DNA of 64,000 bases from Bradyrhizobium icense (lineage in GTDB: Bacteria; Pseudomonadota; Alphaproteobacteria; Rhizobiales; Xanthobacteraceae). A model generated the notes under the pieces. That model was given only the letters and a program-made list of their open reading frames with translations. It was not told the DNA's origin and ran no database searches. Location of the stretch: the NCBI RefSeq assembly GCF_001693385.1, contig NZ_CP016428.1, positions 6,510,001-6,574,000 of the forward strand, written 5' to 3'. Within the stretch, counting starts at the first letter, position 1. Each line of letters starts with the position of its first letter. The translations under genes and the position numbers were made by a program. Shown piece after piece: positions 8,927 through 17,115 of the stretch.

Positions 8927-9013
8927 GTAGGGCGGGTAGGCGTAACCCGCCTTCGCAAGTCCGGCTCGACGAACCAAGCGGCGGATTACTGCTTACGCTA
9001 ATCCGTCCCCTAC
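8927..9013. repeat. REP-like palindromic repeat
   Basis: GTAGGGCGGGTAGGCGTAAC at the left and CGCTAATCCGTCCCCTAC at the right form an imperfect stem, a common intergenic element style in bradyrhizobia. It lies just after the acyl-CoA dehydrogenase stop. The rest of the gap to 9224 shows nothing else. Confidence 0.6.
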
Positions 9014-9224
9014 CGGTCTTGCTTCTCTGCCGGGTACCGGACACGAATCCCAAAAATACACAACAAGTTCCATTGTGCCGCCCGTTGTTTTGAGGCAACA
9101 CCCCTAAAAAAACAGATTATCCCGTAGTCTCCGGCCGTTGCGGATTCATTTCGCAATCCGAAGAATGAACCCTGTCGCGTGCTTGTGTAAATCAGGCTCA
9201 TGCGGAGCCTTGGGAGGCCGAATC

Positions 9225-10520
9225 ATGGACCCCTGGCGATTGGCGACGACGGCGCAGCGCCGCATCAACGTTCTCTTGGGCCTGGCTCTCGCGAGCTGGA
9301 TTCTCGTTTGCCTCGCCGGCTTCGATTCGGCTTCCACCGAACGCGTCAGCGCTTCTGTCGTCAGCGCTTCCATCAAGAATGCCGATGCTTCCATCGAGAA
9401 CGCCGACGCGCCTTCAATCGTGGAACGTCAAGAACCATCTCTCATCGCAACCGCCGAGCCTACGCGCACGCCGCCCGTGATCGCCCTGGCAAGCGCCGCG
9501 ATCGATGCCATCGACGTGCCGATCCCTACCGCATCCGTGATCGAGAAAGCGCCTGATGCGGCGAAAACTCCTGATACGACGAAAGCTCCTGACACGACCG
9601 CAGGCTTGGAAGAGCCGAAACCTGTTGTCGTGGCCGCGCTGACCGATCCGGCGGAGATACTGCCGCCGGAAGTTTCTTCCGCCGAGATTGCAACGACGAT
9701 CACGCCTGATTCCGCACCCGACAACGCCGCGCAGACCGTGCGCACCATCGAGATCAACGAGGAATGTCTGGTCGCGGAGCCCTGCATCGATCGCTACTTG
9801 TGGGCTCTCTACGAGCGCGCACCCAAGATCGACGCCATCAAGGTGCATGAGCGGAGGAAAGTGACCGTCAAGAGGAAGGGCAAGACGGTGACTGTCACCA
9901 AGACCTTCACCAGGCGTGTCGATGAGGATTTTACGTGGAAGGACCCGAAGGCCGCGGAAAGAGCCGGCATGACCATGATGGACTACGTGATCGGCGGCAT
10001 GGACAAGAGCTTCAAGCTCAAGCTCTTTCATATGCTCCACGCGGCGGAGCAGGCCGGGCTGTCGCCCGGCATCACCAGCGCATTTCGCGATGATTACCGC
10101 CAATCGATCGCCAGCGGCCTGAAGGCGGCAAGCGATCGGTCCTACCATGGCGGGAGTTTGCGTGGTGGCTATGGCCGCGGACTCGCGGCTGACGTCGTGA
10201 GCGTCAAGGGCGCAAGCCGGGCGCAGCGATGGGTCTCCACGGAAAAGTTCTGGAAATGGATCGATGAGCACGGCAAGGAATTTGGAATCGGCCGGCCCTA
10301 CCTCGACAGAGATCCGCCGCATGTCGGGCCGATCGACGGCAAGGAATATGCTTCCCGCCGCGGCGGAACGAAGACGCCTGACGTGCAAGCGAGTGCAAAG
10401 AAGCGCGTCCGTGTGACCGCGCGGCACGATCACAAGCGGCACGATCACAAGGTAGCAAAACAGGCGAAAACCACAAAACAGGCGAAAACCGCAAAATTGT
10501 CGAAAGGCAGGACCATGTAA
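9225..10520 (+). CDS. Membrane-anchored M15-like peptidoglycan peptidase domain protein
   Basis: A 431-residue protein starting at ATG 9225 after GGGAGG. Residues about 17-33 are a single membrane or signal segment (LLGLALASWILVCLAGF). A low-complexity Ala/Pro/Thr-rich linker follows to about residue 180. The folded C-terminal part has GITSAFRDDYRQ, then SYHGGSLRGGYGRGLAADVV and RDPPHVGP, where His, Asp and His sit where M15/VanY-type peptidases bind zinc. The last about 60 residues are Lys/His-rich and repetitive (RHDHKRHDHK, KQAKTTKQAKTAK). A role in cell-wall trimming is inferred. I see no partner gene. Confidence 0.75.
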   Translation: MDPWRLATTAQRRINVLLGLALASWILVCLAGFDSASTERVSASVVSASIKNADASIENADAPSIVERQEPSLIATAEPTRTPPVIALASAAIDAIDVPIPTASVIEKAPDAAKTPDTTKAPDTTAGLEEPKPVVVAALTDPAEILPPEVSSAEIATTITPDSAPDNAAQTVRTIEINEECLVAEPCIDRYLWALYERAPKIDAIKVHERRKVTVKRKGKTVTVTKTFTRRVDEDFTWKDPKAAERAGMTMMDYVIGGMDKSFKLKLFHMLHAAEQAGLSPGITSAFRDDYRQSIASGLKAASDRSYHGGSLRGGYGRGLAADVVSVKGASRAQRWVSTEKFWKWIDEHGKEFGIGRPYLDRDPPHVGPIDGKEYASRRGGTKTPDVQASAKKRVRVTARHDHKRHDHKVAKQAKTTKQAKTAKLSKGRTM

Positions 10521-10610
10521 CCGGTCCGGGCAGGCCTTCCTGCTGAAGCGGGAGCATGTCGCCCGCAAGCGCAGCGACATGCGGGACCGAATGAAGTTGA
10601 AGTGTATTCA

Positions 10611-11744
10611 TTAGCGTCGCGAACTGGCTGCAGCGACCGTCAAAGCGATCGCCGCGGGATCGCAGCAGAGCACCATCAGCAATATCAGCCAGCGAACCGC
10701 ATCTTCGGGTGCGGCGCCAACCATCATCGCCAGATACTGGATCGGTCCTGTGGATGCTTCGATGCGCGAGCGTTCGCCAGCCAGCGCCGCGCGTTGCGCC
10801 TGCAGCCCAACCAGCGTTGCGGTGGCCGCCTGCCGCTGCGTATCCAACCCGTCCCGCGTCGCGCGCTCTTGGGTTGCGATGTTGATGGCGCGCGTCACCC
10901 GGCCGCGCCGTGTCGATTCATCCACGGCGCGGTCGATCTGCGCGATGCGGCCGGCCAGATCGGCAACGACAGCCGACTGAGCCGAGACGCGGGCGTCGAG
11001 CGATTCGATGCGTTCGGTAACGCCGGAGCGCGCCGAGGCCGCAACGCTGACATGCGCCTCGACCAGCTTGCCGAACACACCCGCCGCGTTGATCAGCGCG
11101 AGGCCGGCAACGAGCGCGACCATGACCGAGCGCATTTTCCAGTTGGTCCGGCGCCAATGCGCCGCCAGCCATCCGGCGATCACGAGCTTGCCGGCTTCCA
11201 TCGTGGCGGCGAGCACCATGACGGCAACCGGATCGCCGGGAAATATTTCGGCCATGCCCGCGACTGAAAAATAGGCCGCAACCGTCGCCAGCGCGAGCGC
11301 TGCAAGAAGGGCAAAGGCGCGGCTGGTGGCTGTCGACGTGGCGGGAGCGGCCTCCGCCACGATGGGCGCTACGGAAACCGTCAGCGGTTCGAGCGACGCG
11401 TTGGGCTCCTCCGGCTCGCCACCGATCTCGGTTGCCTTGACGTCGGCTGTCTTGTCTTCCGCTGTCTTGTCTTCGGCCATCTTGGCCTTGCCGGCCTTGG
11501 CCTTGGTACTCTTGCTAGCCTTGGCGCGACCGGAAGCGGAAGAGGAGCGGCCGCGTTTCGCTGCTGGCAGGGGCGCCTCGCCAGACGGTTCGCCGCTTAT
11601 CTCTTCCGCAGGTGTCGCCACTAATCTGGGCGTGCGATTTGAGGCATTAGCCAGGCTCTCAAGCTGATGCCTGATGCGCGCAGCATCACCCTCCCCCGTC
11701 AGCTCGGCCGCGGAGATCGCTCGCGTGGTTGCACGGCCTGTCAT
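10611..11744 (-). CDS. Coiled-coil inner-membrane protein of unknown function
   Basis: 377 residues. The N-terminal about 140 residues are charged and low-complexity, rich in Lys/Ala, with a tandem AEDKT repeat. Four likely membrane helices follow: about residues 143-165, 172-192, 208-228 and one near the C-terminus (WLILLMVLCCDPAAIALTVA). Between the third and fourth lies a long Ala/Arg-rich coiled coil (ERIESLDARVSAQSAVVADL onward). The start ATG overlaps the stop of the upstream 63-residue gene as ATGA, so the two are translated together. I do not recognise a named family. Confidence 0.75.
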   Translation of the reverse strand: MTGRATTRAISAAELTGEGDAARIRHQLESLANASNRTPRLVATPAEEISGEPSGEAPLPAAKRGRSSSASGRAKASKSTKAKAGKAKMAEDKTAEDKTADVKATEIGGEPEEPNASLEPLTVSVAPIVAEAAPATSTATSRAFALLAALALATVAAYFSVAGMAEIFPGDPVAVMVLAATMEAGKLVIAGWLAAHWRRTNWKMRSVMVALVAGLALINAAGVFGKLVEAHVSVAASARSGVTERIESLDARVSAQSAVVADLAGRIAQIDRAVDESTRRGRVTRAINIATQERATRDGLDTQRQAATATLVGLQAQRAALAGERSRIEASTGPIQYLAMMVGAAPEDAVRWLILLMVLCCDPAAIALTVAAASSRR

Positions 11745-11932
11745 GTGGCACCCCGCCTCGTAACGGCGAAAGCCAGCTTCTCCTCAGTAAAGAACTGGAG
11801 TGTGTCGTAACCTTCCGTGTCGACGGCATACCTAAAGCTTCCATCGACGGTCGGAAACACGGCGACAACCGTCCCTGACTCGTGATCGTTGGCAACGTTC
11901 TCGACTTGCTCGCCAATCGCAAACTTCGACAT
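11741..11932 (-). CDS. Small conserved-looking protein, SH3-like strand pattern
   Basis: 63 residues, MSKFAIGEQVENVANDHESG then a beta-rich segment (GTVVAVFPTVDGSFRYAVDT). The pattern of hydrophobic strands with Gly turns resembles small SH3 or KOW-like barrels, but no motif proves a function. On the minus strand AAGGAGT precedes the ATG by 8 bases. Its TGA overlaps the ATG of the downstream coiled-coil membrane protein by four bases, indicating translational coupling. Confidence 0.7.
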   Translation of the reverse strand: MSKFAIGEQVENVANDHESGTVVAVFPTVDGSFRYAVDTEGYDTLQFFTEEKLAFAVTRRGAT

Positions 11933-12465
11933 CGAAAACTCCTTTTGGATTCGTCGATGCGATTATATCTCCACGAGCAGGCCGTAGCTGCTCAACGATT
12001 CGCCTTCCGGAATTTAGGACGCCGGTTGTTGCACGAATGTCTCATCCTGCTCGTCGTGCGAAACCGCTTCACACGTTGCGCGCCAGGCGAACATGGCGCG
12101 ATGTCAGGATTGAGTCCGAAATGTTGTCGAGAAGAAAATCAGTCGGACAATCTGCATCTTCTATGCGGCTGGGCGTCATTACGTTCCGAACAGCGCCATG
12201 CATAACTGTTGCTGCATAATGACAGTCAGGCTAATCCGCCGCCGAGACCGTAGTTCTACGCTTTGCGAATCGCCCACGCCCGAACTCTACTTTCACCGCA
12301 ATTGTTTCCCTTGAGCGTTCGACTAGATCGTCCCGCGCCGAAAACGGCGCGGCTTTGCAGTGCGTAGTTTTACGGGCCGATTTCCTTAAAGGCCGAGCGC
12401 GCACCCTGCTGGCACGAACCCTGCATGGCGTGAGCGAACCGGGTATTCAACAACGAAGGTCACCC
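11933..12465. other. Intergenic region with one terminator-like hairpin
   Basis: About 530 bases without a gene I can support. A short plus ORF around 11882-12205 lacks a ribosome site and domain. The clearest structure is the hairpin listed at 12333-12355. Confidence 0.5.
12333..12355 (+). terminator. Hairpin with AAAA loop, possible terminator
   Basis: CCGCGCCG-AAAA-CGGCGCGG forms a perfect 8-bp stem, followed by CTTTGC. The U-tract is weak and no plus-strand gene lies immediately upstream, so it may instead end an unrecognised small RNA or be a transcript-stabilising hairpin. Confidence 0.35.
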
Positions 12466-12681
12466 ATGCTCGTCACTCTTATCGCCGTTCTCTGCAACAG
12501 CCAGCTCTGTCTCGAAAAGGTCGTTACCACCAGCGAGCAGTCCGGCATCACGATGGGCGCCTGCGCGGTCAACGCGCAAATCGGAATTGCCGATTGGCTT
12601 GCCAAGGGGCCGTATCACGCCTGGCGATTGCAGGGCTACAAATGCGTCCTCGGCAAATACACGCCGAAAAGCGAGGCGTGA
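12466..12681 (+). CDS. Small protein of unknown function
   Basis: 71 residues from ATG 12466, with GAAGGT 7-12 bases upstream. The N-terminus MLVTLIAVLCNSQLCLEKVV is hydrophobic with two Cys, and further Cys occur in GACAVN and YKCVLG. Four Cys plus a hydrophobic start suggest an exported disulfide-bonded protein. A run of similar small proteins is common in bradyrhizobia, but I cannot name the family. The frame is open further upstream, without a better start. Confidence 0.65.
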   Translation: MLVTLIAVLCNSQLCLEKVVTTSEQSGITMGACAVNAQIGIADWLAKGPYHAWRLQGYKCVLGKYTPKSEA

Positions 12682-12699
12682 GGCGCAGGCTATCTCACC

Positions 12700-13330
12700 C
12701 TGGCGCGGCTCTTTGTCGGGCGTAACGAATTCGTTTGCGTCAACGTTCGTAGACATGGCCTCACCTTCTCGCGGCGCACGGCGCCCGAGGTTTGCATGAA
12801 CCTTTCCCTCAAAACAGAGGGAGCAGGGAATGCCGGGTGCTTGCTGCACCCGCGGTCTCGTGTGCAAGAGATGGAGTGAGATGCGCACACGAGCATACAG
12901 GTACAGCCGGAGCACTCCGGCATTCCCTGCGCAATGGTCTTACGGCTTATGCCGCGCTCTCCCTGGAGACGAATTCCTCTTGCCTCCATCACTGCCGGCT
13001 TGATGACGGATCGATCCGGTTGGATCGATTTCGCCACCGGCAGCTTGGCACCAGCCACGGGTGTCAGGACCACACGGTTTTGCCGTACGCTTCAGCGCCG
13101 TACGTCCTGCGCGCTGTTGCTCGCTCACGGATAACCGCCCTGCGAACACGCATCGCGCCGACGCTGCTGCGTCCACCGCATCCCACCCCGCGTCCGTGAC
13201 GATCGCGATCCGCCCCTCGTGAGGGATGAGACGGCGGAATTTTTAGTGCTGATTTGGGGTGATCGAAAAGGAAATTGTTTTTCGGAAGGGACTGGACGGG
13301 GCAAATCACGTTGAAATGGCCGGGAAATTA
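12700..13330. repeat. Structured non-coding element resembling a dispersed bradyrhizobial repeat
   Basis: A roughly 630-base stretch with no convincing gene. Its core is a long nested inverted repeat. GCAGGGAATGCCGG (12823-12836) pairs perfectly with CCGGCATTCCCTGC (12917-12930), and inside it CTCGTGTGC (12857-12865) pairs with GCACACGAG (12885-12893). I recall closely similar text, including the downstream part near 13260-13310 (AAGGGACTGGACGGG), at many intergenic sites in Bradyrhizobium. That is memory, not a search. Short ORFs on both strands are incidental. It borders the lower-G+C cassette. Confidence 0.55.
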
Positions 13331-13535
13331 GCGTTTTCGAGCAAGGCTCATAGCTGGGTCAAAGTTGATTCGACCGAAGGCGAAACGATGAGTTGGGGCA
13401 CCATCACCGCATGCGGGATTAAGGGTCAACACAACCAATCGGATCGGTTGTTGTTGAAAGGTTGCGTATCGCAGGGTTGCAGCTACATTGTGCCCGTACC
13501 CGCTCAGCCACGTATTTCAAAGTTCATTTAGCGCA

Positions 13536-13994
13536 ATGAAGTCTAACTCGCCCGCTTGGATACTCATCTTCGGCGCTGGCATGGTGTTTGGCACGATGCT
13601 AGCGGTCACGAATATCTTTGAATGGAAACTGGTGCCGGAGGGAGGTCAGGTCAAAATGGCCTATCACGAACTCATCTCCATCCTTCTCACCGGCATCGGG
13701 GTGATACTCGCCGCACTCGCACTTTTTATTGGCGCTCTCGCAGTGTGGGGTTACTCCCAATTTCAATCTATGACCCGCACGGCTTCGGGCGAACATCTTG
13801 AGAAACTCCTCAAGGATGGCCCTTTCCGAAAGGAAGTTGAACACATAATTGTCAAGCATGTTTCCGCGCAAATAAAGGACGGCCCACTGCGAGATATCCT
13901 GGTTGAACGCGTTGATATATTGATTCACAGCAATGCCGAGGAGCGCGCCGACCGAGATACGGGAGACGATACAGATGACTCTGACATCAAGTGA
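13536..13994 (+). CDS. Two-helix membrane protein, first gene of the accessory cassette
   Basis: 152 residues from ATG 13536. Membrane helices at about 7-26 (WILIFGAGMVFGTMLAVTNI) and 47-72 (SILLTGIGVILAALALFIGA), then a charged about 80-residue cytoplasmic tail ending in an acidic stretch (RDTGDDTDDSDIK). No known family is recognised. It lies 24 bases upstream of the metallopeptidase gene and shares its lower G+C, so it is probably the first gene of that operon. By analogy with membrane effectors of defence systems it could be an effector or anchor; this is inference only. No good ribosome site is visible. Confidence 0.72.
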   Translation: MKSNSPAWILIFGAGMVFGTMLAVTNIFEWKLVPEGGQVKMAYHELISILLTGIGVILAALALFIGALAVWGYSQFQSMTRTASGEHLEKLLKDGPFRKEVEHIIVKHVSAQIKDGPLRDILVERVDILIHSNAEERADRDTGDDTDDSDIK

Positions 13995-14018
13995 CGCATC
14001 TCCGCAGGTTGCACGACG

Positions 14019-14516
14019 ATGATAAGTGAACTGGGCCGCCTGGAACGGGCCGAACGGGAAAGAATATCGGAATTTTTGAGCGAGGCGCCTGTCAGCTTGT
14101 CTGCCCTTGCGAACTCGCTCGGGCTCCGAGTGATTTCGGCAAAACTACCTAATGGAATTTCTGGTGAGATTCGGCCTGACCATGAAGCACCGGCCGGCTA
14201 CATCATTCGCGTCAACAAGAATGACCCGGCGCGCCGTCAGCGGTTCACGGTTGCCCACGAAATAGGACACTACCTTTTACATCGCGATGAGATCGGCGAC
14301 GGAATCACAGACGACATTTTGTACCGGTCCTCGCTCTCAGACAGCAGAGAGGCACAAGCGAATAGAATGGCTGCTGATCTACTGATGCCCAAGCCGATCG
14401 TTGACACCTGGATTGAACGCGCACGAGCGCTTCAAGTTGAAGACCTTGTGGGATTTCTCGCGGACAAATTCAACGTTTCGACAGCTGCAATGAAGATTAG
14501 GTTGGGAATCGAGTAG
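14019..14516 (+). CDS. ImmA/IrrE-family metallo-endopeptidase
   Basis: 165 residues from ATG 14019. The zinc motif HEIGH is at residues 80-84 (FTVAHEIGHYLLHRD), and the third ligand is Glu111 in REAQANRMAADLLMP, the standard ImmA/IrrE layout. Residues 10-45 form a helical segment of the type often preceding these domains. Known members cleave phage-type repressors or act in stress control, normally next to an XRE regulator gene. Here no such regulator exists; the neighbours are a membrane protein upstream and a beta-family protein 25 bases downstream. The target is unknown. Confidence 0.9.
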   Translation: MISELGRLERAERERISEFLSEAPVSLSALANSLGLRVISAKLPNGISGEIRPDHEAPAGYIIRVNKNDPARRQRFTVAHEIGHYLLHRDEIGDGITDDILYRSSLSDSREAQANRMAADLLMPKPIVDTWIERARALQVEDLVGFLADKFNVSTAAMKIRLGIE

Positions 14517-14541
14517 AGCATCTAGTCGTGGGGAACGAAAC

Positions 14542-15609
14542 TTGGTCGATTTCAGTCAATTTTCTTATGTACCGATTTTGGCAGTCCGTCCATCAGAGAT
14601 GACCGCGATGGAAGAACTCGTTCCTGCCGACAAAGACTCTATATTGCCTTACATCACACTGCGACCATGGCTCGCTGCCCGTCACATAGAGCCTGTCATC
14701 GCGAAGGTTGAAGCGGCAGTAGGACATCGACCCGTCATCATTGACCTAACTAACGAACGATTTGACCAAGGAGAGCGACGCCGGGCTGTCCATGACGTAC
14801 TTGATGAGTTGCGAGACCCAACCAACGGCTATAGAAATTTCTACGACTTCATTGGAGAACATGAAAACTTCGTCCCAAGCTTGCAGTTGAACGCTCCAGC
14901 GGAGATTGACGCACAGGTCCCCATTGTCGCCGCTCTCGGCAGAGGCGTTGCGGTCAGACTAACCGAGCCGATGTTTAGATTTTCTACATCGATAGCGCAG
15001 CGGCTGGTTCACATTGAGGATCACTCAACGATACATTTCATTGTGGACTTCGAACGCCAAACCGCAGAGCTTCTAGCTCGGGCAGCCGGAGCAATTGGCA
15101 TCGTGGAAGGTATTCGGAGAATACTGCCCGATTCATTCGTTTCGGTGTCCGCCTCAACGTTTCCGGCAAACTTCGTCAATATAACGCAACAAGCAATTTT
15201 CGAACGCCAGTTCTACGATGAAGTGGTGAGGCATATTAGACATCGAAACGTTATCTATTCTGACCGCGCGTCGGTAAGAGTGGAGAGGCAATCAGGTGGA
15301 AGTGGAGCGCCGGCCCCCCGCATTGACAATGCTTTGCCGACGGATTGGCATTTCTTCAGAGTTGGGGACGATGATGTAGACCGCGATGCTGCATACCAAA
15401 TGGCCGCATTACGCGCCGTCCGCTCTCCGGGTTGGGCGAATCTCGGCGTATGGGGCACAAGCGAGATCATTAAGACCGCGAACGGCGACGGCGCAATAAT
15501 CTCGGCCCAGCGCTCGACCGCCGTCAGAATAAACATTCACCTTCACCAACAAGCGAACTTTGGGAAACCGCCTGCCTTGCCGGATTCAGAAACCGATTGG
15601 AGCGACTAA
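14542..15609 (+). CDS. Beta-family protein (sce7725-like)
   Basis: 355 residues from TTG 14542, after GTGGGGAACG. The opening FSYVPILAVRPSEMTAMEEL matches the beta protein/sce7725 family, whose members begin YVPILxxKxGE. Alternating strands and helices suggest a TIM-barrel-like fold (IHFIVDFERQ, RILPDSFVSVSASTFP). Members are found in phage and accessory regions, and in Sorangium the sce7725 and sce7726 loci are adjacent, as the equivalents are here. The molecular function is not known. The stop TAA overlaps the opposing gene's stop. G+C is clearly lower than the flanks. Confidence 0.82.
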   Translation: MVDFSQFSYVPILAVRPSEMTAMEELVPADKDSILPYITLRPWLAARHIEPVIAKVEAAVGHRPVIIDLTNERFDQGERRRAVHDVLDELRDPTNGYRNFYDFIGEHENFVPSLQLNAPAEIDAQVPIVAALGRGVAVRLTEPMFRFSTSIAQRLVHIEDHSTIHFIVDFERQTAELLARAAGAIGIVEGIRRILPDSFVSVSASTFPANFVNITQQAIFERQFYDEVVRHIRHRNVIYSDRASVRVERQSGGSGAPAPRIDNALPTDWHFFRVGDDDVDRDAAYQMAALRAVRSPGWANLGVWGTSEIIKTANGDGAIISAQRSTAVRINIHLHQQANFGKPPALPDSETDWSD

Positions 15610-16352
15610 GCTAGTAGGCTTGGAAGTGGCAGCAGACTGTCTGAAGCTTCTTGCGCCCATTTTTGCCAGAAGATTTGCTCGTCTTGCTGCATCAAAGCGC
15701 GACGCGTTCTCAAATCTGAAAATCGACTCAACGCTAACATCCTATCTGGATCAATCTTTTTATCAGCTACTTCATTCCAGAAGGCACGGCTTGAGTGCAC
15801 AAAGGTCCGCTTGAACGCTTCGATTGCTGCCTCATAAACATCTTCAGTCCGCAACTCACTAGCCGAGATATTTAATCGACCTCGATAGACGCCATCGTTA
15901 TTGCTAACCGGCGCGAGACGGCGGAGTTGAGCAAGGCTACAAAGATTTGCCAGAGCCTGTGCCGATTGACTGCGATTCACGCCAGCGGCTTGTGCCTGAG
16001 TAAGATTTCCCAGGGAATCGACTGTCCACAGCTCAACCGGAGCAGGAAGCATTTCAGTCACTTTTTGGCTGTGTCTTTGGTCGATGACCACGATCACGCG
16101 ATCAAAGCATTGGAGGTATGCCTGCAACTGCCAAGAAAGCCGCCGGAGGGAATCGAATTTGCTCTTAAACTCAACGCCGATGAATTCGCCGTTCCAAATT
16201 GCTAAGTCAATCCTACGACCAACTCGGCCAAGCGCATACTCTGAAGCGATGATTGAATTTTGATCAACCGTACGCAGGCCGCGAAGGTGCTCTAAGAACA
16301 AGCACTTCAAGGACACTTCATTCAGTGGTGCAATATAGTCAGGATTAGACAT
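15606..16352 (-). CDS. sce7726-family protein, putative PD-(D/E)XK nuclease
   Basis: 248 residues on the minus strand. Residues 36-63 carry ASEYALGRVGRRIDLAIW then FIGVEFKSK: Asp49 and Glu61-x-Lys63 form the D-(x11)-ExK core of PD-(D/E)XK enzymes, and Gln75/Tyr79 (WQLQAYLQ) resembles the RecB-type helix motif. The rest is helical. It matches the sce7726 family in style. It converges on the beta-family gene with interlocked stop codons (CTAA at 15606-15609). I infer a nuclease acting with the three plus-strand genes; there is no functional proof. Confidence 0.8.
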   Translation of the reverse strand: MSNPDYIAPLNEVSLKCLFLEHLRGLRTVDQNSIIASEYALGRVGRRIDLAIWNGEFIGVEFKSKFDSLRRLSWQLQAYLQCFDRVIVVIDQRHSQKVTEMLPAPVELWTVDSLGNLTQAQAAGVNRSQSAQALANLCSLAQLRRLAPVSNNDGVYRGRLNISASELRTEDVYEAAIEAFKRTFVHSSRAFWNEVADKKIDPDRMLALSRFSDLRTRRALMQQDEQIFWQKWAQEASDSLLPLPSLLA

Positions 16353-16535
16353 CGGCGACTCAGTATGCTGCGTGGCAATACAGTGTCAATCCTCAAGCCT
16401 TTGTAAATGCGGCAACATTTCGCGGGGCGCCGCGTCCTCTTTCGCGTCACTTGTAACTAAGCGCAACATACAGTTTCGTAGCAGTCGATGCATCTGAAAC
16501 GCCTCGCTGCCTTCCATAGGGCGACCATTGCTCGA
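16353..16535. other. Leader between the sce7726-like gene and the IS element
   Basis: About 180 bases that should hold the promoter of the minus-strand sce7726-like gene. I see no strong motif. The insertion sequence begins at its right end, so the IS has landed just upstream of that promoter region. Confidence 0.4.
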
Positions 16536-16536
16536 G

Positions 16537-17115
16537 CTAGAGCGTTAGCCTATCAGGTTGCAAGTAGCCGGCGGCGGTGAAGTAGTTTGTGGATTCTGCT
16601 GGCGTGTAGGTGTCGACGGTGCGCCCGATAGCATCCCAAAGGCCGCCGACGGTGCGTTCGGCGGCCTTTCGCAAGCTTGCTTTGAGCTTGGCGAAGGCGT
16701 TTTCGATCGGGTTGAAGTCGGGGCTGTAGGGCGGAAGGTAGAGAAGCGTCGCGCCAGCTGCCTCGATCATCTCACGTATGCGGGGCCCTTTGTGGCTGGA
16801 GAGGTTGTCCATGATGACAATAGCGTCGTCCGGGAGCTCGGGGACGAGCACCTTTTCGATGTAGGTTTCAAAGGCATCGCGATTGATGGGACCATCGAGC
16901 ACCCAGGGCGCGATGATGCCGCGCGTGGTGAGGGCGGCGACGCAGGTTGTTGTTTTCCAGTGGCCGTGAGGAACGCTGGCCCGCAGGCGTTCTCCGCGCA
17001 GACATCGACCATGTGTTCGCGCCATGTTGGTCGATGCCCAGGTCTCGTCGATGAAGACGAGCCGATCCCGGTCGAGCTTGCCCTGGCTCTCGCGCCAGGC
17101 CTGGCGTCGCGTCAA
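16537..17115 (-). CDS. IS630 transposase, C-terminal frame (DDE catalytic domain)
   Basis: 192 residues from a nominal TTG, really reached by -1 frameshifting from the upstream frame. The DDE triad is visible: Asp in RLVFIDETWAST, Asp in AIVIMDNLSSHKG and Glu in DFNPIENAFAKLK. The frame runs to the last base of the element, and its stop TAG is supplied by the duplicated TA plus the next host base (16537). No internal damage is seen. Confidence 0.9.
   Translation of the reverse strand: MTRRQAWRESQGKLDRDRLVFIDETWASTNMARTHGRCLRGERLRASVPHGHWKTTTCVAALTTRGIIAPWVLDGPINRDAFETYIEKVLVPELPDDAIVIMDNLSSHKGPRIREMIEAAGATLLYLPPYSPDFNPIENAFAKLKASLRKAAERTVGGLWDAIGRTVDTYTPAESTNYFTAAGYLQPDRLTL

Noticed and set aside
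6983..8977. 664-residue minus-strand ORF opposite the acyl-CoA dehydrogenase
   Set aside because: Arg/Ala/His-rich antisense translation of a high-G+C gene; the plus strand has a complete enzyme.
9414..10580. 388-residue minus-strand ORF across the M15-like gene
   Set aside because: Antisense of a low-complexity gene; Arg/Cys-rich with no family pattern.
13259..13531. 90-residue ORF inside the non-coding repeat region
   Set aside because: No ribosome site or domain, and it overlaps text I recall as a dispersed repeat.
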